Assembly: GCA_022818135.1 (NCBI GenBank)
Contig: JAFMSR010000018.1
Span: forward strand, 36,480,375-36,544,374
Length of the DNA stretch: 64,000 bases
DNA from: Saxidomus purpurata
Lineage: Eukaryota; Mollusca; Bivalvia; Venerida; Veneridae
Direction of reading: 5' to 3'
The notes beneath the pieces were generated by a model that was not told the origin of the DNA, did not search any database, and was given only the letters and a program-made list of their open reading frames with translations. Positions 59,889 to 64,000 of the stretch are shown in pieces. The translations under genes were made by a program, and so were the position numbers. Every line of letters begins with the position of its first letter. The stretch's first letter is position 1.

Positions 59889-60260
59889 TTTTTAGTTGAT
59901 GTAGGACTGTGGTATATTTTCAGTAACAAACTAGAACGGGGCTGATAGGGAGTCGATGTACACCTTTTGGTCCATGATAGAAGTGACTATGTTCATGCTG
60001 CAGTGGCAGTTAGTATCGTGTAAATCTGACCTCTGCAAAAGAAGGCTGGTGTGAAAACGACATTATCATTGTATTTACTGTCACAGTTTATGGAATTGTT
60101 GACTACTGTATGTGTGTTCTTGTTGTGCAATTGATACCTTTACTTTCAACCAGCAAATGTGAATTGGAAAGCACATAGACCTGTGGATGTAAATGTGTGT
60201 GAAATCAAAGAGTGCTTGATTGATTTGAAGATATGCAATAAAGTATTACAACAAAATTCC
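59889..60260 (+). promoter_or_regulatory. SKA1: SKA1 3' UTR with poly(A) signal
   Basis: The sequence after the SKA1 stop has no splice donor that looks used. It carries a canonical AATAAA at 60,237-60,242, so cleavage is expected near 60,255-60,265. A TTAA-flanked MITE begins about 50 bp later. Confidence 0.7.
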
Positions 60261-60294
60261 CAAATATAAACGTAAATGTGAATTAAATAATTAA

Positions 60295-60663
60295 AGGTGG
60301 TCGCTCTCAGATTTTGGTAAAAAAATAAAGTTCTTCAAACTGTATGTAAATAAAAGTATTTTAGAATTTTTAAATTTTGGTCATATGAAAAAAAAGGCTC
60401 CAGTATAAATTCATGTCATGTATATCTCTAAATTAAAAAGGAAACGCTACCAAATTCAAAAGCGATGCAAACGCTTTACAAATTTCAATATCAACATATA
60501 GTGTAGCGTTGCCCTGTAACCGACCTTTTCAATCGATTTCTGCAAATTCCTACCTAGGTTTTTGCTTATTTTTTTATATTAGCCTTTAGTTTTGTATTTA
60601 TGAATAAGAATGTCAATTTTTTGGAAAAATATTTATTTCAACGGTAACTGAGAGCCAGCAGCT
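60295..60663. mobile_element. 369-bp TTAA-flanked MITE, same family as 45,671
   Basis: AGGTGGTCGCTCTCAG at the left, CTGAGAGCCAGCAGCT at the right, TTAA at 60,291-94 and 60,664-67. The interior matches the 45,671 copy throughout. It sits just past the SKA1 poly(A) signal. Confidence 0.82.
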
Positions 60664-60999
60664 TTAAGAATATGTAATGTACATAATTATTATATATTTT
60701 TCTGTGCTTGTACATTGATGTGTTTCCTGTTTCATCATTATAACATTTTATTCAGAAAGTTAAAAATGTTTGTGATTTTTGTATTCTGCATACAACCATA
60801 AGTTTTCTGTATCCAAATTTAAACAGCAGTATTATAGTACTTTTGACTAGCCAATTAAAATGATTAAATCCCCGTCATATCACATGAACAAACAACAGAT
60901 AGCTCAGAAAATAAAATGTTCGCAGATTAATGAGTGCCAGGTAAGCACTTTAAACTCGATGCTTCAAATGTTGTTACAATTAGTTTATACTTATTTATT

Positions 61000-62185
61000 A
61001 GCTCAACTATTCGGAGAATATGGAGAGCTATTACAGTCGCGTGCGTCGGCGTCGGCGTTGCTTCTTTGGTTAAAGTTTTGCCTGCTAAGTACTATCATGC
61101 ACATATCTCAGTAACCACTTATGATATTGACTTGAAACTTTGTTCATGTCTTTAGGGGTGTCACACAGTCAAGTCAGATAACTCTTGTATAAATTAAATA
61201 CAAATTATGGCCCTTGTATGACTTTGAAAATTTGGTTCAAGTTTTGCCTGCTAGATACTATCATGCACATATCTCAGTAACCACTTATGATATTGACTTC
61301 AAACTTTGTAAATGTCTTAAGGGGTGTCACACAGTCAAGTCAGATAACTCTTGCATAAATTTGATACAAATTATGGCCCTTGTATGACTTTGAAAATTTG
61401 GTTAAAGTTTTGCCTGCTAAGTACTATCATGCACATATCTCAGTAACCACTTATGATATTGACTTCAAACTTCGTGACTGTCTCTAGGGGTATCACACAG
61501 TCAAGTCAGATAACTCTTGTATAAATTTAATACAAATTATGGCCCTTGTTTGACTTTGAAAATTTGGTTAAAGTTTTGCCTGCTAGGTACTATCATGCAC
61601 ATATCTCAGTAACCACTTATGATATTGACTTCAAACTTCGTGACTGTCTCTAGGGGTATCACACAGTCAAGTCAGATAACTCTTGTATAAATTTAATACA
61701 AATTATGGCCCTTGTTTGACTTTGAAAATTTGGTTAAAGTTTTGCCTGCTAGGTAATATCATGCACATATCTCAGTAATCACTTATGATATTATGATATT
61801 GACTTGAACTTTGTTAATGTCTTAAGGAGTGTCACACAGTCAAGAAAGATAACTCTTGTTTAAATTTAGTTCAAATTATGGCCCTTGTTTGACTTTGAAA
61901 ATTTGGTTAAAGTTTTGCATGTACGGTACTATCAAGCACATATCTCAGTAACCACTTATGTTATATCAAACGTAGCAATAGTGTTCAGGGGTACATTTTG
62001 TATCAAACAATTAATTTACCAAAAATTAAATATGTAGTGATAGATTTTGACTTTTTTATGATTCAACTTTCCTAGTTTATACTTAATAGTTAGCAGAATT
62101 TTGTTTTGCTATTATACTGATAAAAGTTTTGCTTTATTAGCAAACACCCACAATAGTCGAGCTTGCTGTCTTATGGACAGCTCTT
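61000..62185. mobile_element. Satellite-core element with about 165-bp units
   Basis: Starts 'agctcaactattcggagaat' and ends with the inverted 'aatagtcgagctt' near 62,150. About six to seven units contain 'catatctcagtaaccactta' and 'aattatggcccttg'. Older relatives lie at 54,360-56,440, 24,440-25,140 and 29,640-30,050. Confidence 0.78.
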
Positions 62186-62194
62186 GTTTTATCT

Positions 62195-62345
62195 CTATTG
62201 TGGAGAAAGCTTGCAGCTTACCCAGTCACTTTCGAGTCTGCTCCCTTGAAAAACCAGTACTGTTGTCATAAGAGGAGTTATGGTCATGACCCCAGTGGGA
62301 CTGGAACCCACAACCTCTTGGATGAGCGGCAGACACACCATGTAA
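62195..62345 (-). mobile_element. tRNA-derived SINE, family A
   Basis: Inverted copy following the 61-kb element: 'attgtggagaaagcttgcag', 'aaaaaccagtactgttgtca', and the complement of the B-box 'gggttccagtccc'. Confidence 0.8.
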
Positions 62346-62824
62346 GATTACATTATCAGCTGTAATGTCATCATACCTTGATGTTTAGTTTGCTATTTAT
62401 ATGATTAACTATGTGAATTTTAGTGATGATTTCTGAAGTATTAAATTGTTTGTTCAGTTGTCCGTGGTTTTTTTAATTGGGTGATATTCGCCAAGATTTA
62501 TTTTTCGCTGTTTTCATGAATTTTCCACTTCACTAATTTAAAAATCGCGCGACAATTAATTTCATATAGATTTACTATTTGGAAATTCTCCTTTTGCGAA
62601 TTTTCCACTTCACTAATTGCGTTATTTTTCGTGTGCGAAAATTACCCAATTTACAGAACATTAGATGAATATATATCATTTACTTGTAATATAGTATGCA
62701 AAAGGCTGTACTTGTGACGGCATGCAGTGAACGTGAGTAAAAGAAGTGATTGTGGTTAAGGATACAGGTTATTTGTGTTTAATACACCTTGTTCATCTTT
62801 ACATAGTGTTCAATTGTTGTCAAA

Positions 62825-64000
62825 TATGTAACACCACCTCCACTAAGTGCTCAAGGTGAGTTATTGTGATTGCCTGATGTCCATCGTCTGTCTGTCAACA
62901 GATAACCTTGTGTAAGCGATAAAGGCTGCATTTTTCACTGGATCTTGGCACAAATGTCTAGCATGCTACATCAAGACGACGTGTCATGTGCAAGACCCAC
63001 GTCCCTACCTTAAAGGTCAAGGTCACACTTAGAGTTTGAAGGTAATGGAATCCTGTATATATGCACACATTCGTGTCCACACTGTAACTTTGTCATGCAT
63101 TGAAGGATTTTAAAATAACTTGGCACAAATGTCTAGCACATCAAGACAACGTGTCACGTGCAAGATCCACGTCCCTACCTCAAAGGTCAAGGTCACACTT
63201 GGAGTTTGAAGGTTATGAAATCCTCTATATATGCACACATTCGTGTCTAGACTGTAACTTTGTCATGCATTGAAGGATTTTAAAATAACTTGGCCAAATA
63301 TCTAGCACATCAAGACAATGTGTCACGTGCAAGACCCATGTCCCTACCTTAAAGGTCAAGGTCACACTTAGAGTTTGAAGGTTATGAAATCCTCTATATA
63401 TGCACACATTCGTGTCTGGACTGTAACTTTGTCATGCATTGAAGGATTTTAAAATAACTTGGCCAAATATCTAGCACATCAAGACAATGTGTCGCGTGCA
63501 AGACCCATGTCCCTACCTTAAAGGTCAAGGTCACATTAGAGTTTGAAGGTAATGGAATCCTGTATATATGCACACATTCGTGTCCGCACTGTAACTTTGT
63601 CATGCATTGAAGGATTTTAAAATTAACTTGGCACAAATGTCTAGCACATCAAGACAACGTGTCACGTGCAAGATCCACGTCCCTACCTCAAAGGTCAAGG
63701 TCACACTTGGGTTTGAAGGTTATGAAATCCTCTATATATGCACACATTCGTGTCCGGACTGTAACTTTGTCATGCATTGAAGGATTTTAAAATAACTTGG
63801 CCAAATATCTAGCACATCAAGACAATGTGTCGCGTGCAAGACCCATGTCCCTACCTTAAAGGTCAAGGTCACACTTAGAGTTTGAAGGTAATGGAATCCT
63901 GTATATATGCACACATTCGTGTCCGGACTGTAACTTTGTCATGCATTGAAGGATTTTAAAATAACTTGGCACAAATGTCTAGCACATCAAGACAACGTGT
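62825..64000. repeat. Satellite array of the 178-bp family, inverted, running off the window
   Basis: About six or more units of 168-172 bp ('gtaactttgtcatgcattga' at 63,081, 63,253, 63,423 and so on). They are the reverse complement of the units at 33,865-34,930. The left border (62,850-62,925) carries a different terminal module, 'aggtgagttattgtgattgc' plus 'gtctgtctgtc'. The right end is outside the window. Confidence 0.82.

Overview
This window is nuclear DNA from an animal, most likely a bivalve mollusc. It is AT-rich and its genes have many small exons with GT..AG introns. Its non-coding sequence is packed with tRNA-derived SINEs, short inverted-repeat DNA elements and satellite-core elements of the kind that open with 'acaagaggg..atggccct..cgctcacc', which I associate with bivalve genomes. 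The species cannot be named from sequence alone. There is no prokaryotic content, CRISPR array or operon. Almost all short open frames here are chance or repeat-derived.

Two host genes are supported exon by exon. On the minus strand, 44,933 down to 8,824 holds the first 25 constitutive coding exons of SCAPER (S-phase cyclin A-associated protein in the ER), plus one probable extra cassette exon. The start codon is inside the window. About 1,250 residues are covered and the C-terminal part lies beyond the left edge. Intron 1 (30,239-44,795) is about 14.6 kb and is a sink for mobile DNA. On the plus strand, 55,819-59,888 holds a complete six-exon SKA1 coding sequence (276 residues) with a poly(A) signal at 60,237. 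The two genes are divergent, with about 11 kb between their start codons. SCAPER acts at the ER and, with TTC5 and CCR4-NOT, in tubulin mRNA decay. SKA1 is the microtubule-binding subunit of the SKA kinetochore complex. Any link between them is inference.

Layout. 1-8,823: downstream intron or flank of SCAPER with no convincing exon, but a SINE, several inverted-repeat elements and a satellite-core element (3,695-4,750). 8,824-30,238: SCAPER exons 25 to 2, with introns holding SINEs, a TA-flanked element interrupted by an 0.8 kb A tract, a decayed copy of one exon near 22.2 kb and a diverged tandem array near 10.6-11.5 kb. 30,239-44,795: intron 1, with four satellite-core arrays, a 50-bp minisatellite, a long-TIR element and a nested hAT composite (40,170-43,472). 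45-55.8 kb: intergenic, with a relic of a DDE-type transposase gene, LINE fragments, homopolymer blocks and a 740-bp element with a 9-bp target duplication. 55.8-60.3 kb: SKA1. 60.3-64 kb: a TTAA-flanked MITE and two more satellite arrays, the last running off the window.

The most notable non-gene signal is architectural. Several otherwise unrelated repeat families here share one plan: short subterminal inverted repeats flanking a core of 145-178 bp tandem units, often with a (GACG)n-like stretch near the tail. The exon-level oddities in SCAPER and the pentapeptide minisatellite inside SKA1 are also worth checking.
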